Source of the DNA: Erythrobacteraceae bacterium | GTDB lineage: Bacteria; Pseudomonadota; Alphaproteobacteria; Sphingomonadales; Sphingomonadaceae | Direction of reading: 5' to 3' | Assembly: GCA_024642525.1 (NCBI GenBank) | Contig: JAHEAX010000001.1 | Location: 62,001-126,000, forward strand | DNA: 64,000 nt | The notes under the pieces: generated by a model | The model's database searches: none | Seen by the model: only the letters and a program-made list of their open reading frames with translations | Told to the model about the DNA's origin: nothing | Position numbers and translations under genes: made by a program | Shown here: positions 46,225 to 54,282 of the stretch, piece by piece | Layout: each line of letters opens with the position of its first letter | How positions within the stretch are numbered: the first letter of the stretch is position 1

Positions 46225-47277
46225 TCAATCCACATCGACCATGATCTTGATCACGCCTTCATCGCGGCTGTCGAACAGGCGAAATGCCTCCGCGCCTTCT
46301 GACAATTTGAAGTGATGTGAAAACAGGCCCGCTGTTTTGAGCCTTCCTTGCTGCAACAGCGGCATCAGTTGAGGCCAAGTCTGGGTGACCTGACAGATAC
46401 CGCCGCGCACCGTGATGTTCTTCATCATGATAAGGCGCATGGAAAGCTGGTCGCGCGGCTGCGGGATGCCGATGAAGGATGCTGTTCCGCCCCAGGCCGT
46501 CAGCGGCAGAACACTGGCAATTGCAGCAGAAGCACCAGACGCCTCGAATACGGATTCGGCCCCGCGCCCGTTTGTCGCTTCCAGAACGTGCGCCACGCCA
46601 TCATTTGTAGGGTCAAAAGCAACCGCGCCCAGCTTTTCTGCCATCGCACGCCGACTGGCCACCGGATCAAGCGCGAAGACCCGCGCTGCACCCAGTAGTA
46701 GAGCCAGTTCAACACCGATGAGGCCAATTGGGCCAAGGCCCACTACAACCACGTTTCCGCCCGGTTTTATGTCCGCCCGCGTGACCCCGAAATATGCAGT
46801 GGTCATCGCGTCGGTCAGAAGCAGCGCGTGTTCGTCCGACAATTCGCCTTGCGTATTCAGCATGACGGTATCGGCATTGGGCACACAGACATATTCTGCC
46901 TGCCCGCCCTGCAATTCCGGCCCGATGCCAAAGACATGGACATTGGCGCATTTCATCGGCCCGCCAGTGAGGCAGGCCACGCATTTGCCGCAGCCAGCTC
47001 CGCCTGCTGCCAGCGCCTTGTCACCCACCTTGAAAGTGCGAACATCTTTGCCTGCTTCCACCACTTCGCCGATAAATTCGTGGCCGGTGCAGAACTTCGG
47101 AGTGTCGGCGGTGTAGGGTGCCCCGCCAAGGGTTTCGCCGTGATACATATGCAGGTCCGATCCGCAGATCGAACATTTCGTCACTTTCAGGATGACGCTG
47201 TTGTGCGTCAGCAATTCAGGGTCTGCGAAACTTTCGTAGCGGATGTCGCGCGGACCGTTGAATACCAGGGCTTTCAT
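46225..47277 (-). CDS. Zinc-dependent alcohol dehydrogenase family protein
   Basis: 350 residues, medium-chain dehydrogenase. Catalytic-zinc ligands lie in CSICGSDLHMYHG and GHEFIGEVVEAG; the four structural cysteines are present in GCGKCVACLTGGPMKC. The NAD(P)-binding loop is VVGLGPIGLIGVE. It resembles the glutathione-independent formaldehyde/threonine dehydrogenase-like group, but the substrate cannot be told. ATG 47277 gives the family's N-terminus MKALVFNGPRDIRY; an upstream ATG at 47322 adds 15 atypical residues. Divergent from the permease gene. Confidence 0.9.
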   Translation of the reverse strand: MKALVFNGPRDIRYESFADPELLTHNSVILKVTKCSICGSDLHMYHGETLGGAPYTADTPKFCTGHEFIGEVVEAGKDVRTFKVGDKALAAGGAGCGKCVACLTGGPMKCANVHVFGIGPELQGGQAEYVCVPNADTVMLNTQGELSDEHALLLTDAMTTAYFGVTRADIKPGGNVVVVGLGPIGLIGVELALLLGAARVFALDPVASRRAMAEKLGAVAFDPTNDGVAHVLEATNGRGAESVFEASGASAAIASVLPLTAWGGTASFIGIPQPRDQLSMRLIMMKNITVRGGICQVTQTWPQLMPLLQQGRLKTAGLFSHHFKLSEGAEAFRLFDSRDEGVIKIMVDVD

Positions 47278-47417
47278 ATTTCGCAGGCTCCCGCTTGTGT
47301 GTCGCGCAAAGGCTAGCATCAAAACCGCCCAAGTCTAACGATGCGGTGCCAATTCGGAGCAATTAACCGATTTAGCTTGTATTTCGCGCCCCGCTTTGGG
47401 ATTCCACGGTCCAAGTG

Positions 47418-49217
47418 ATGTTCAGCATACCTTCTTTCCACGCAATTGCGGCCATCGCAGTAACGGTCGCTATGTTCGTGGCCTTTGCGCGCGGGCGCAT
47501 GTCGACCGAAATCGTATCGTTGCTCACCATCGCGGTTATTGCGGTGGGGCTGTATTTCTTCCCACTGGAAGGAACAGGGCCAACCGATGGCCTTGCGCTC
47601 GCATTTTCAGGTTTCGGTCACTACGCGCTCATCACCATCTGTTCCCTGATGATCATGGGTCGGGGGCTGGTGGTGACCGGCGCACTGGACCCTGCCGCGC
47701 GTTTTCTGGAACAGGTGTTCAAATTCAACCTGCAGCTTGGTCTGCTGGTTTCACTGCTGCTGGCATTTTTCCTGTCGATGGTGATCAACGATACGCCGGT
47801 GCTGGTGTTGCTGCTGCCGATCTTTGTATCGCTTGCCGCACGCGGCGCCTTGCCTGCTTCAAAAACGCTTATCCCGCTCAATGCAGCCGTTCTGATTGGC
47901 GGAATGGCCACCACCATCGGCACATCGACCAACCTGCTGGTGGTATCCATCGCGGTTGATCTTGGTATGCCGACCATGGGCGTGTTTCACTATACGCCCA
48001 TCGTGCTGACCGCTGCGATCGTTGCTTTGCCATACCTATGGTTGGTGATGCCGCGCCTGCTGGGAGACAACAGGGTTGAGGCAGACGGCGAAAAACGGCG
48101 TTTCCATACGCGCCTGCGGATTGGTGAAACCAGTTCGCTTACCGGCAAGGAATTGTCGAGCATACTTCCGAAACTGCCGTCAGATATAGAATTTCTGGAT
48201 GCCCCCTCCGGCCCGCTTGAGCCGCAGCAGCGCCTGCGCATTTCCGGCACGCACGAAGGGCTGGAAGATGCGATGCGCACGCTTCAGGGTGAAGTCGCTC
48301 CGTCCTGGGTGCTGGACCGTATCCGCCGCAATTCGGCATCGCGGCGTGAAGACATCACCGTCATGGAAATGGCAGTCACCATGGATTCGCGCCTGTTAAG
48401 CCGCACGCTGCCGACTTCCGGCATTGCTGACCTTTACGGGGTTGCGGTCCTCGGCATTCACCGGCCCAAGCAATTGCTGGGCGATAAGCCGCAGGAACAG
48501 AATGGCGGCGATCTGCGGATTGCCGAAGGCGATGTGCTGCTGGTGATGGGACTGCAGGCGGATTTGCAGGAATTTGCGCGCAGCGACAGTTTGCTCATCC
48601 TTGATGGCGCACGCGAACTTCCGCGCAGGTCCAAGGCGTTGCTGTCCGGCGCAATCATGGTCGGTTCTGTCGGCACTGCTTCCATTGGCCTGTTCCCGAT
48701 TGCGATTTCCGCGCTTGCCGGCGCAATCCTGATGTTTGTCACAGGCTGTGTGAAATTTGACCGGGTTGGGCGCGCATTGTCTGCCAAGGTCATCGTGCTG
48801 GTTGCTGCCAGCATCGCTGTGGGCAAGATCATCCTCGATAGCGGGGCAGCGGCATGGCTGGGCGAAATCATGTCGATTGGCCTCCAGTTCCTGCCACCCG
48901 CTATGGTGCTGGCGGCCATCATGCTGTTTGTGACCTTGCTGACCAACTTCGCATCCAACGCCACTGCCGCCACGGTTGGAACGCCGATTGCCTTTAACAT
49001 CGCAAGCCAGCTGGGCCTTCCGGCAGAGCCGCTGATCCTGGCTGTGCTGTTCGGCTGTAACCTGTGTTACGCAACACCGATTGCCTATCAGACGAATATG
49101 CTGATCATGGCCGAAGGCAGCTATGAATTTAAGGACTACATCCGCACTGGCGTCCCGCTGGTGCTGTTGATGACAACCACATTATCCATCCTGCTGGTGA
49201 TTACTTACGGGATGTAG
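47418..49217 (+). CDS. SLC13-family permease with RCK_C (TrkA-C) domains
   Basis: 599 residues. Two groups of membrane helices (about 1-205 and 405-599) flank a cytosolic stretch (about 210-395) with two TrkA-C-like domains (EFLDAPSGPLEP and later GDVLLVMGLQADL). The conserved signature motifs of the DASS/SLC13 family appear as INDTPVLVLLLPI with TSTNLLVVSIA and TNFASNATAATVGTPIA. It probably moves anions such as sulfate or dicarboxylates with sodium; the substrate is unknown. It is followed after 5 bases by the M20 amidohydrolase gene, so they may be cotranscribed. Confidence 0.9.
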   Translation: MFSIPSFHAIAAIAVTVAMFVAFARGRMSTEIVSLLTIAVIAVGLYFFPLEGTGPTDGLALAFSGFGHYALITICSLMIMGRGLVVTGALDPAARFLEQVFKFNLQLGLLVSLLLAFFLSMVINDTPVLVLLLPIFVSLAARGALPASKTLIPLNAAVLIGGMATTIGTSTNLLVVSIAVDLGMPTMGVFHYTPIVLTAAIVALPYLWLVMPRLLGDNRVEADGEKRRFHTRLRIGETSSLTGKELSSILPKLPSDIEFLDAPSGPLEPQQRLRISGTHEGLEDAMRTLQGEVAPSWVLDRIRRNSASRREDITVMEMAVTMDSRLLSRTLPTSGIADLYGVAVLGIHRPKQLLGDKPQEQNGGDLRIAEGDVLLVMGLQADLQEFARSDSLLILDGARELPRRSKALLSGAIMVGSVGTASIGLFPIAISALAGAILMFVTGCVKFDRVGRALSAKVIVLVAASIAVGKIILDSGAAAWLGEIMSIGLQFLPPAMVLAAIMLFVTLLTNFASNATAATVGTPIAFNIASQLGLPAEPLILAVLFGCNLCYATPIAYQTNMLIMAEGSYEFKDYIRTGVPLVLLMTTTLSILLVITYGM

Positions 49218-49222
49218 GGGAG

Positions 49223-50557
49223 ATGAAAATGCTGAAGACAATGCTGATTCCGGCCGTGGCTCTTTGTGCGTTGGCAACGCCGGCACAGGCAGACGAACTG
49301 CGGGATTCCATCACGGCAGATATGCCGCAGCTGATGGACCTCTACCGTGATCTTCATGCACACCCCGAACTCAGCTTTTCAGAAGTCAAAACGGCTGCGA
49401 AACTGGCCAAGCGGATGCGCGACCTCGGCTTTGAAGTGACCGAAGGCGTTGGCAAGACCGGCATTGTGGCTGTCATGCGCAATGGCGATGGGCCAACCAT
49501 TCTGGTGCGCACCGATATGGATGGACTGCCAGTGGTGGAACAGACTGGCCTTTCCTTTGCTTCCAAGGAAATCGCCGTACCGGAATCGGGCGTACAAACT
49601 GGCGTGATGCACGCCTGCGGGCATGATACCCACATGACGGCATGGATCGGCACTGCGCAGCAACTCGCCGAACGCAAGGACAAATGGTCAGGTACCCTGG
49701 TTATGATCGGCCAGCCTGCAGAAGAAGCCGGCGGCGGTGCAAAGGCCATGCTGGCAGACGGCCTGTTCACCCGTTTCCCAAAGCCCGAAGTGACACTGGC
49801 ATTTCATGATGCGGCGCAATTTCCTGCCGGTATGATCGGCTATTCACCGGGCTATGCGCTGGCCAATGTCGACAGCGTGGACATCAGCGTCAAAGGCATC
49901 GGCGGGCATGGTGCCTATCCCCATACTACCAAGGACCCGATTGTGCTGGCCAGCGCTATCGTGATGAAATTGCAGACGTTGGTGAGCCGTGAAAGCAGCC
50001 CGCTTGACCCTGCGGTTGTAACGGTGGGCAGCTTCCTAGCAGGGGCGAAACACAACATCATTTCCGACGAGGCGAAGCTGCAATTGACCGTGCGTAGCTA
50101 CAGCGATGCTTCGCGCAAGCTGCTGCTTGACGGGATCAAGCGGATAGCCCGAGGCGAGGCGATTGCGGCAGGTATGCCGGAAGACAAGATGCCGACCGTT
50201 TTGGTGCGCGATGATTTCACCCCTTCTACCTACAATGATGCAGATCTGGCAGAAGCCATGGCGGCGGGTTTCAAGACCCGGTTCGGGGATGATCGCGTGA
50301 TGCAGGTGCCATCTGTCATGGGCGGCGAGGATTTCAGCGAATACAGGCGCGCCGATCCGGACAACATCAAATCGCTCATTTTCTGGGTGGGCGGCGTTCC
50401 TGCAGAAGATTTCGCCCGCGCCGAGGCTGGTGAAATATCCTTGCCATCGCTTCACAGTCCGTTCTGGGCGCCCGATGCGGAAAAGGTGATCGCAACTGCG
50501 GCAGAAGCCATGACAGATGCAACGCTGCGGCTGATGGCACCATCTGCCGGAAACTGA
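49223..50557 (+). CDS. Secreted M20-family amidohydrolase
   Basis: 444 residues with a signal peptide (about 1-24, ending AQA). It belongs to the IAA-amino-acid hydrolase/hippurate hydrolase group of M20 enzymes: LHAHPELSFSE, DMDGLPV, MHACGHDTH, GQPAEEAGGGA and MGGEDFSEY carry the metal-binding and catalytic residues. It should release amino acids from N-acyl conjugates in the periplasm. It lies 5 bases after the permease gene, which might import a product. Confidence 0.92.
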   Translation: MKMLKTMLIPAVALCALATPAQADELRDSITADMPQLMDLYRDLHAHPELSFSEVKTAAKLAKRMRDLGFEVTEGVGKTGIVAVMRNGDGPTILVRTDMDGLPVVEQTGLSFASKEIAVPESGVQTGVMHACGHDTHMTAWIGTAQQLAERKDKWSGTLVMIGQPAEEAGGGAKAMLADGLFTRFPKPEVTLAFHDAAQFPAGMIGYSPGYALANVDSVDISVKGIGGHGAYPHTTKDPIVLASAIVMKLQTLVSRESSPLDPAVVTVGSFLAGAKHNIISDEAKLQLTVRSYSDASRKLLLDGIKRIARGEAIAAGMPEDKMPTVLVRDDFTPSTYNDADLAEAMAAGFKTRFGDDRVMQVPSVMGGEDFSEYRRADPDNIKSLIFWVGGVPAEDFARAEAGEISLPSLHSPFWAPDAEKVIATAAEAMTDATLRLMAPSAGN

Positions 50558-50585
50558 TCGGAAACCAGCGTTTCAATTAAATGAA

Positions 50586-50615
50586 GGCCGCCGGGGCAGG
50601 GGTACCCCGACGGCC
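50586..50615. terminator. GC-rich hairpin between convergent genes
   Basis: An 11-base stem with one mismatch (50586-50596 with 50605-50615) stands between the amidohydrolase stop and the stop of the small minus-strand gene. T tracts are poor, but the strength and place suggest a bidirectional terminator. Confidence 0.55.
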
Positions 50616-50653
50616 ATCTTCTCCTCCCCAGGAGCCGGTTTTACTGTTGCCGC

Positions 50654-50827
50654 TCAGCTATATGTGCCGAGACGGTGGTGCAGTGCATTGATCTTGGCCA
50701 GTTCTTCGCGGTCATCCGTGGTCTTGGCATGGCTTGCGAGCGCGGTGCGTAGCAATTTGAAATCTGCGGTAGAAAACAATGCCCGTGCGCGTGATGGTTC
50801 GGGGCGTTTTTCTTCGGTGTCGGTCAT
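50654..50827 (-). CDS. Small conserved-looking protein of 57 residues, unknown function
   Basis: The reading frame begins at ATG 50827 (MTDTEEKRPEP...) and ends with TGA at 50654. An AGGA ribosome site lies about 8 bases ahead of the start. The protein is soluble and charged, with a disordered acidic N-terminus and two helices (about 17-35 and 38-54, ending HHRLGTYS). No family recognised. It is divergent from the ScfR-type regulator gene, sharing a 198-base intergenic region. Coding is supported by the ribosome site, start codon, codon choice and fit between neighbours, not by homology. Confidence 0.65.
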   Translation of the reverse strand: MTDTEEKRPEPSRARALFSTADFKLLRTALASHAKTTDDREELAKINALHHRLGTYS

Positions 50828-50948
50828 GTCGTTTTTCCTGTGAACGTGCGCGTGGTATGGCGCAGGGAATTGGTTGGCTGGGGCAATCGGAATTGATTGC
50901 GTTACGCCATTCTGTTTGCCCGACGCCGCGTGTACGAACCAGAAAAAA

Positions 50949-51008
50949 TTACAAACTATCTTGTCTCTCTGATGGTTCAGCTTGATATTACCCTGTAAAT
51001 TTGTAAAC
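50949..51008. promoter_or_regulatory. Candidate autoregulatory sites ahead of the ScfR-type regulator
   Basis: TTACAAAC at 50949-50956 and TGTAAAT-TTGTAAAC at 50994-51008 form inverted and direct copies of a TTTGTAAA-like element within 80 bases of the regulator start. RamB/ScfR proteins are known to bind TTTGCAAA-like sites, so these could be operator copies. TTGACA at 51012-51017 is too near the ATG to be this gene's -35 box. Confidence 0.4.
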
Positions 51009-51025
51009 TTATTGACAGGATAGAT

Positions 51026-52408
51026 ATGGCTGAAGGACCACTTTTTGCAGGACCTGCGCTGAGGCGGCTTCGCCGGCGTGAAGGCCTGACACAGGCCGGC
51101 ATGGCAGCGCGCCTTTCCATTTCACCGAGTTATCTCAACCTGTTGGAACGCAACCAGCGGCCCTTGTCCGCAAGGGTCGTCATGCAAATTGTTGACCGGT
51201 TTGATTTCGATCCCCGCGGTTTGCGCGAAGATGCAGCCATTGGCGGTGTAGACGGCCTGGCGCGCCGGATGTCTGATGACCGTTTTGCAGATCTGGGCAT
51301 GGATCGTGACGACGTCGCAGAATTTCTCGCCTCTGCGCCTTTGGCAGCAGCGGCCTTTGCACGCCTGTTTGACAATGCAGGTGACCGCCATGACCTTGCC
51401 GAACAGCCGCTGCAGGCCTGCAGGCGCGAGATTGACCGATGGCGCAACCATTTTGCCGATCTCGACAATACGGCAGAACAGCTGGCCGATGAATTGCGTC
51501 TGTCACGGGCGGATATCGGGGCTGCGCTTGAAGAACGGCTGCGCGAGCGCCACCAGATTGCGGTCCGCATTCTGCCGCAGGATGTCTTGCCCAATGCAGT
51601 GCGCAGACTGGACCTCCATGCGCGCCAACTTCAATTGTCTGAAATGCTCGACCCGGCAGCGCGCAATTTCCAGATCGCAATGCAATTGGCACAGCTTGAA
51701 AACCGCGAAGCCATCACGCTGTTGGCGGCAGGCGCCAATTTCGAGGATGAAACAGCCCACCAATTGTTCGAGCAACACCTTACCGCATATTTCGCAGGCG
51801 CTTTGATGATGCCCTATTCACGCTTTCTCAGGGCGTGTGAAAGCACCGGATATGACTTGCAGATTTTGATGCGACGGTTCGGCGTCAGCGTGGTGCAGTT
51901 GGCGAACAGGCTGACGACTTTGCAGCGTGTGGGGCAGCGGGGCCTTCCATTCTTCATGGCCCGCCTCGACCGAGCGGGCCAGTTTGCCTCGCAAATTGCC
52001 GGCGCAAGCGGCGCGGCTTTTCTGGATGCCGATATTTCCTGCCCCCTGTGGATTGCGCATCATGCGTTCGAGACAGGCGATGACTGGCGCGCGCAGTCTA
52101 TCCACCTGCCCGAAGTAGGCGCTGCGCCGTCCGACTGGGTGATATTGGCGCGCAAGGATGCCGGTATTGTCGCAGACGGTTGCACGTCATTTTCCATCAT
52201 GCTTGGACTTGAAAGCCGATTTGCTGGCGACATTGCCCAGGCTCGCGGGTTGTCGTTGAGGGCGGAAGATGCCTTGCGGGCAGGTACCGGCTGCGGTTCG
52301 TGCCATATCGCAGATTGCCGCCAACGCTCGCTGCCGCCACGTGGTGCAAAATTACGGGTTGATACCATGGAATACGGGCTCGCTCCCTACCGCTTCGGCG
52401 ATGGCTGA
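51026..52408 (+). CDS. XRE-family regulator of the ScfR/RamB type
   Basis: 460 residues. The N-terminal helix-turn-helix (about 9-62, LRRREGLTQAGMAARLSISPSYLNLLE) is followed by a region in the position of the IrrE-like domain (about 150-290, RNFQIAMQLAQLE, EQHLTAYFAGALMMP) without a clear HExxH, then the ScfR C-terminal domain ending in a cysteine cluster CGSCHIADCRQRSLPP (Cys423, Cys426, Cys431). Such proteins sense short-chain acyl-CoA and control glyoxylate or methylcitrate genes. No isocitrate lyase gene is nearby. An AGGA ribosome site precedes ATG 51026. It is divergent from the 57-residue gene. Confidence 0.88.
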   Translation: MAEGPLFAGPALRRLRRREGLTQAGMAARLSISPSYLNLLERNQRPLSARVVMQIVDRFDFDPRGLREDAAIGGVDGLARRMSDDRFADLGMDRDDVAEFLASAPLAAAAFARLFDNAGDRHDLAEQPLQACRREIDRWRNHFADLDNTAEQLADELRLSRADIGAALEERLRERHQIAVRILPQDVLPNAVRRLDLHARQLQLSEMLDPAARNFQIAMQLAQLENREAITLLAAGANFEDETAHQLFEQHLTAYFAGALMMPYSRFLRACESTGYDLQILMRRFGVSVVQLANRLTTLQRVGQRGLPFFMARLDRAGQFASQIAGASGAAFLDADISCPLWIAHHAFETGDDWRAQSIHLPEVGAAPSDWVILARKDAGIVADGCTSFSIMLGLESRFAGDIAQARGLSLRAEDALRAGTGCGSCHIADCRQRSLPPRGAKLRVDTMEYGLAPYRFGDG

Positions 52409-52484
52409 CGACCGATGAAAAGCAGGGAACGGGAAACTTAGGGGCTGCACCTGCGTTAAAGGGGGCATTGCAGGGAGAATTTTG

Positions 52485-52772
52485 ATGACCGAAGAACGTA
52501 CCACCCGTGTTGAAGAGCCCGATGGCTCGACCCACACCACGACCACCGTAGTTACCGACCGACCCGAAAAAAGTGGTGGGATGAGCATTGGCCTGATCCT
52601 GATTCTGCTGGTGGCAGTTGCTGCAGCGATCTGGGCATTTTCCGGCATGAGCAATTCGGAAGTCGCGAAAGATAACGCCATTGCCAGCGCCGCAAATGAT
52701 GTCGGCAATGCTGCCCAGCAGGCGGGCAATGCGGTTGAAGACGTTGCAAAGGACGTGACAGACGGAAAATAA
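52485..52772 (+). CDS. Small single-span membrane protein
   Basis: 95 residues. A hydrophilic N-terminus rich in Thr and acidic residues (1-32) precedes one membrane helix (about 34-54, MSIGLILILLVAVAAAIWAF), then an alanine/asparagine/aspartate-rich helical tail with repeated AxDVGNAAQQ-like units (about 65-92). The tail resembles the repeats of small periplasmic or late-embryogenesis-like proteins, but no function is known. ATG 52485 is preceded by GGGAG. It stands alone between the regulator and the exopolysaccharide operon. Confidence 0.75.
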   Translation: MTEERTTRVEEPDGSTHTTTTVVTDRPEKSGGMSIGLILILLVAVAAAIWAFSGMSNSEVAKDNAIASAANDVGNAAQQAGNAVEDVAKDVTDGK

Positions 52773-52780
52773 CTCCAAAT

Positions 52781-52812
52781 TAAGCCTCGTCACTCGCAGA
52801 AATGCTAGGCTT
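52781..52812. other. Inverted repeat after the small membrane protein gene
   Basis: TAAGCCT (52781-52787) pairs with AGGCTTA (52806-52812) over an 18-base loop. It might be a weak terminator or an operator of the downstream glycosyltransferase operon. Confidence 0.3.
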
Positions 52813-52822
52813 ATAAACTGGT

Positions 52823-52833
52823 GTAAAATTTAC
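52823..52833. promoter_or_regulatory. Palindrome GTAAA-A-TTTAC ahead of the glycosyltransferase operon
   Basis: A perfect 11-base inverted repeat 63 bases upstream of the first gene of the PEP-CTERM-type operon. It could be bound by a regulator, but no -24/-12 sigma-54 box was recognised in this gap. Confidence 0.35.
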
Positions 52834-52896
52834 CGACATTTCACTTCTGTGTCCTAATCCGGGCTTCTTCTTGGAGGAGCACCGGGCCGGGACACG

Positions 52897-54282
52897 ATGA
52901 TCCGTCTGTTTAAACATTATATACCCAATGCGGTTTTGCTGCTTGGTCTGATCGACTTGGGCCTGCTGTTTCTGGCAGGCGAACTGGGTTGGATGGCGCG
53001 TGCTTCGCAGATCGGCATGGCAAGTGGTCCGGCTAGTGAACGCATATTCCCATTGGTCGGCTTTGCGCTGATCGTATGGGTCGCGATGATTTCGGTCGGC
53101 GTCTACGGCAGCGAGGCAACGCGTTCGATGCGGTTTGCCTGCGCGCGGTTGCTGGTCGCAATAAGCCTCGGAATCATTGCCCTTTCGGTAATAGATTACG
53201 CAGTTCCAGGTTCGACATTCTGGCGCTCAACACTCATTTACGCGATGGTCCTCGCCATCGCCTTTGCCGTGCTCAACCGCCTTATCATCGGCGGGTTTCT
53301 CGGCAATTCGGCATTCCGCCGCCGCGTCATGGTGCTTGGTGCCGGCACGCGAGCGCAGCGCCTTCGCAAACTGGCTGATCGTCCGGAAAGCGGCTTCGTC
53401 ATCGTTTCCTATATCGGGATGAGCGAAAGCGAATCAGGCGTGCTCGAAGCCATACCGCGCTCTGCCATTCACGATCTGGGCCGGTTTGTCGAAAATCTGG
53501 GGGCCAGCGAAGTTGTGCTGGCGCTGGAAGAGCGCAGGAATGCCCTGCCTCTGAAGGATCTCCTGCGGATCAAGACCATGGGCGTCCATGTGAACGACTT
53601 CAGCAGTTTCATGGAACGCGAAACGGGCCGCGTCGATCTGGATACGGTCAATCCGAGCTGGCTCATCTTTTCCGATGGGTTTTCGTCCGGCCGGATGATC
53701 TCCAGCGCGGCCAAGCGCCTGTTCGATATCGTGGCGAGCTGCCTTTTGCTGTTTTTCACCCTGCCGGTCATCGCGCTGTTTGCCCTCTTGGTGAAAATCG
53801 ACAGCAAAGGCCCTGCGTTCTTCCGCCAGTCGCGCATCGGTCTTTATGGCCAGCCGTTCAACATCATCAAGTTACGTTCAATGCGCACGGATGCTGAAAA
53901 GGACGGTTCGAAATGGGCAGAACGCAATGATCCGCGCGTAACCCGTGTCGGCAAGTTCATTCGCAAGGTCCGTATCGACGAATTGCCCCAGACCTGGAGC
54001 GTTCTGAAAGGCCAGATGAGCTTCGTCGGACCGCGTCCCGAAGTGCCGAAATTCGTCGCCGAACTGGAAGACCAGCTTCCCTATTATGCCGAACGGCACA
54101 TGGTGAAACCGGGCATCACGGGCTGGGCGCAAATCAATTACCCTTATGGCGCATCGATCGAGGATTCCCGCCACAAGCTGGAATATGATCTCTATTACGC
54201 CAAGAATTATACACCATTCCTCGATCTGCTGATCTTGTTGCAAACGCTGCGCGTTGTTCTCTGGCCGGAAGGTGCGCGGTGA
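52897..54282 (+). CDS. XrtA/PEP-CTERM system priming sugar transferase
   Basis: 461 residues. Four or five N-terminal membrane helices (about 8-140) lead to a Rossmann-like middle domain (VMVLGAGTRAQRLR) and a C-terminal bacterial sugar transferase domain (about 270-461): KRLFDIVAS, the membrane helix LLLFFTLPVIALFALL, KIDSKGPAFFRQSRIG, LRSMRTDAE, KIRKVRIDELPQ-like RKVRIDELPQ, SFVGPRPE, KPGITGWAQ. It starts exopolysaccharide repeat synthesis on undecaprenyl phosphate. Membership of the XrtA-associated subfamily follows from the next genes. A GGAGG ribosome site precedes the ATG. It overlaps prsK. Confidence 0.9.
   Translation: MIRLFKHYIPNAVLLLGLIDLGLLFLAGELGWMARASQIGMASGPASERIFPLVGFALIVWVAMISVGVYGSEATRSMRFACARLLVAISLGIIALSVIDYAVPGSTFWRSTLIYAMVLAIAFAVLNRLIIGGFLGNSAFRRRVMVLGAGTRAQRLRKLADRPESGFVIVSYIGMSESESGVLEAIPRSAIHDLGRFVENLGASEVVLALEERRNALPLKDLLRIKTMGVHVNDFSSFMERETGRVDLDTVNPSWLIFSDGFSSGRMISSAAKRLFDIVASCLLLFFTLPVIALFALLVKIDSKGPAFFRQSRIGLYGQPFNIIKLRSMRTDAEKDGSKWAERNDPRVTRVGKFIRKVRIDELPQTWSVLKGQMSFVGPRPEVPKFVAELEDQLPYYAERHMVKPGITGWAQINYPYGASIEDSRHKLEYDLYYAKNYTPFLDLLILLQTLRVVLWPEGAR

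Noticed and set aside
47341-47400. CtrA-type site TTAAC-N-TTAA before the SLC13 gene
   Set aside because: Only one half (TTAACCGATTTAG) fits; the second half and spacing do not match.
51026-52408. Active IrrE-type metallopeptidase in the ScfR-like regulator
   Set aside because: No HExxH zinc motif is visible in the middle region, so peptidase activity is not claimed.
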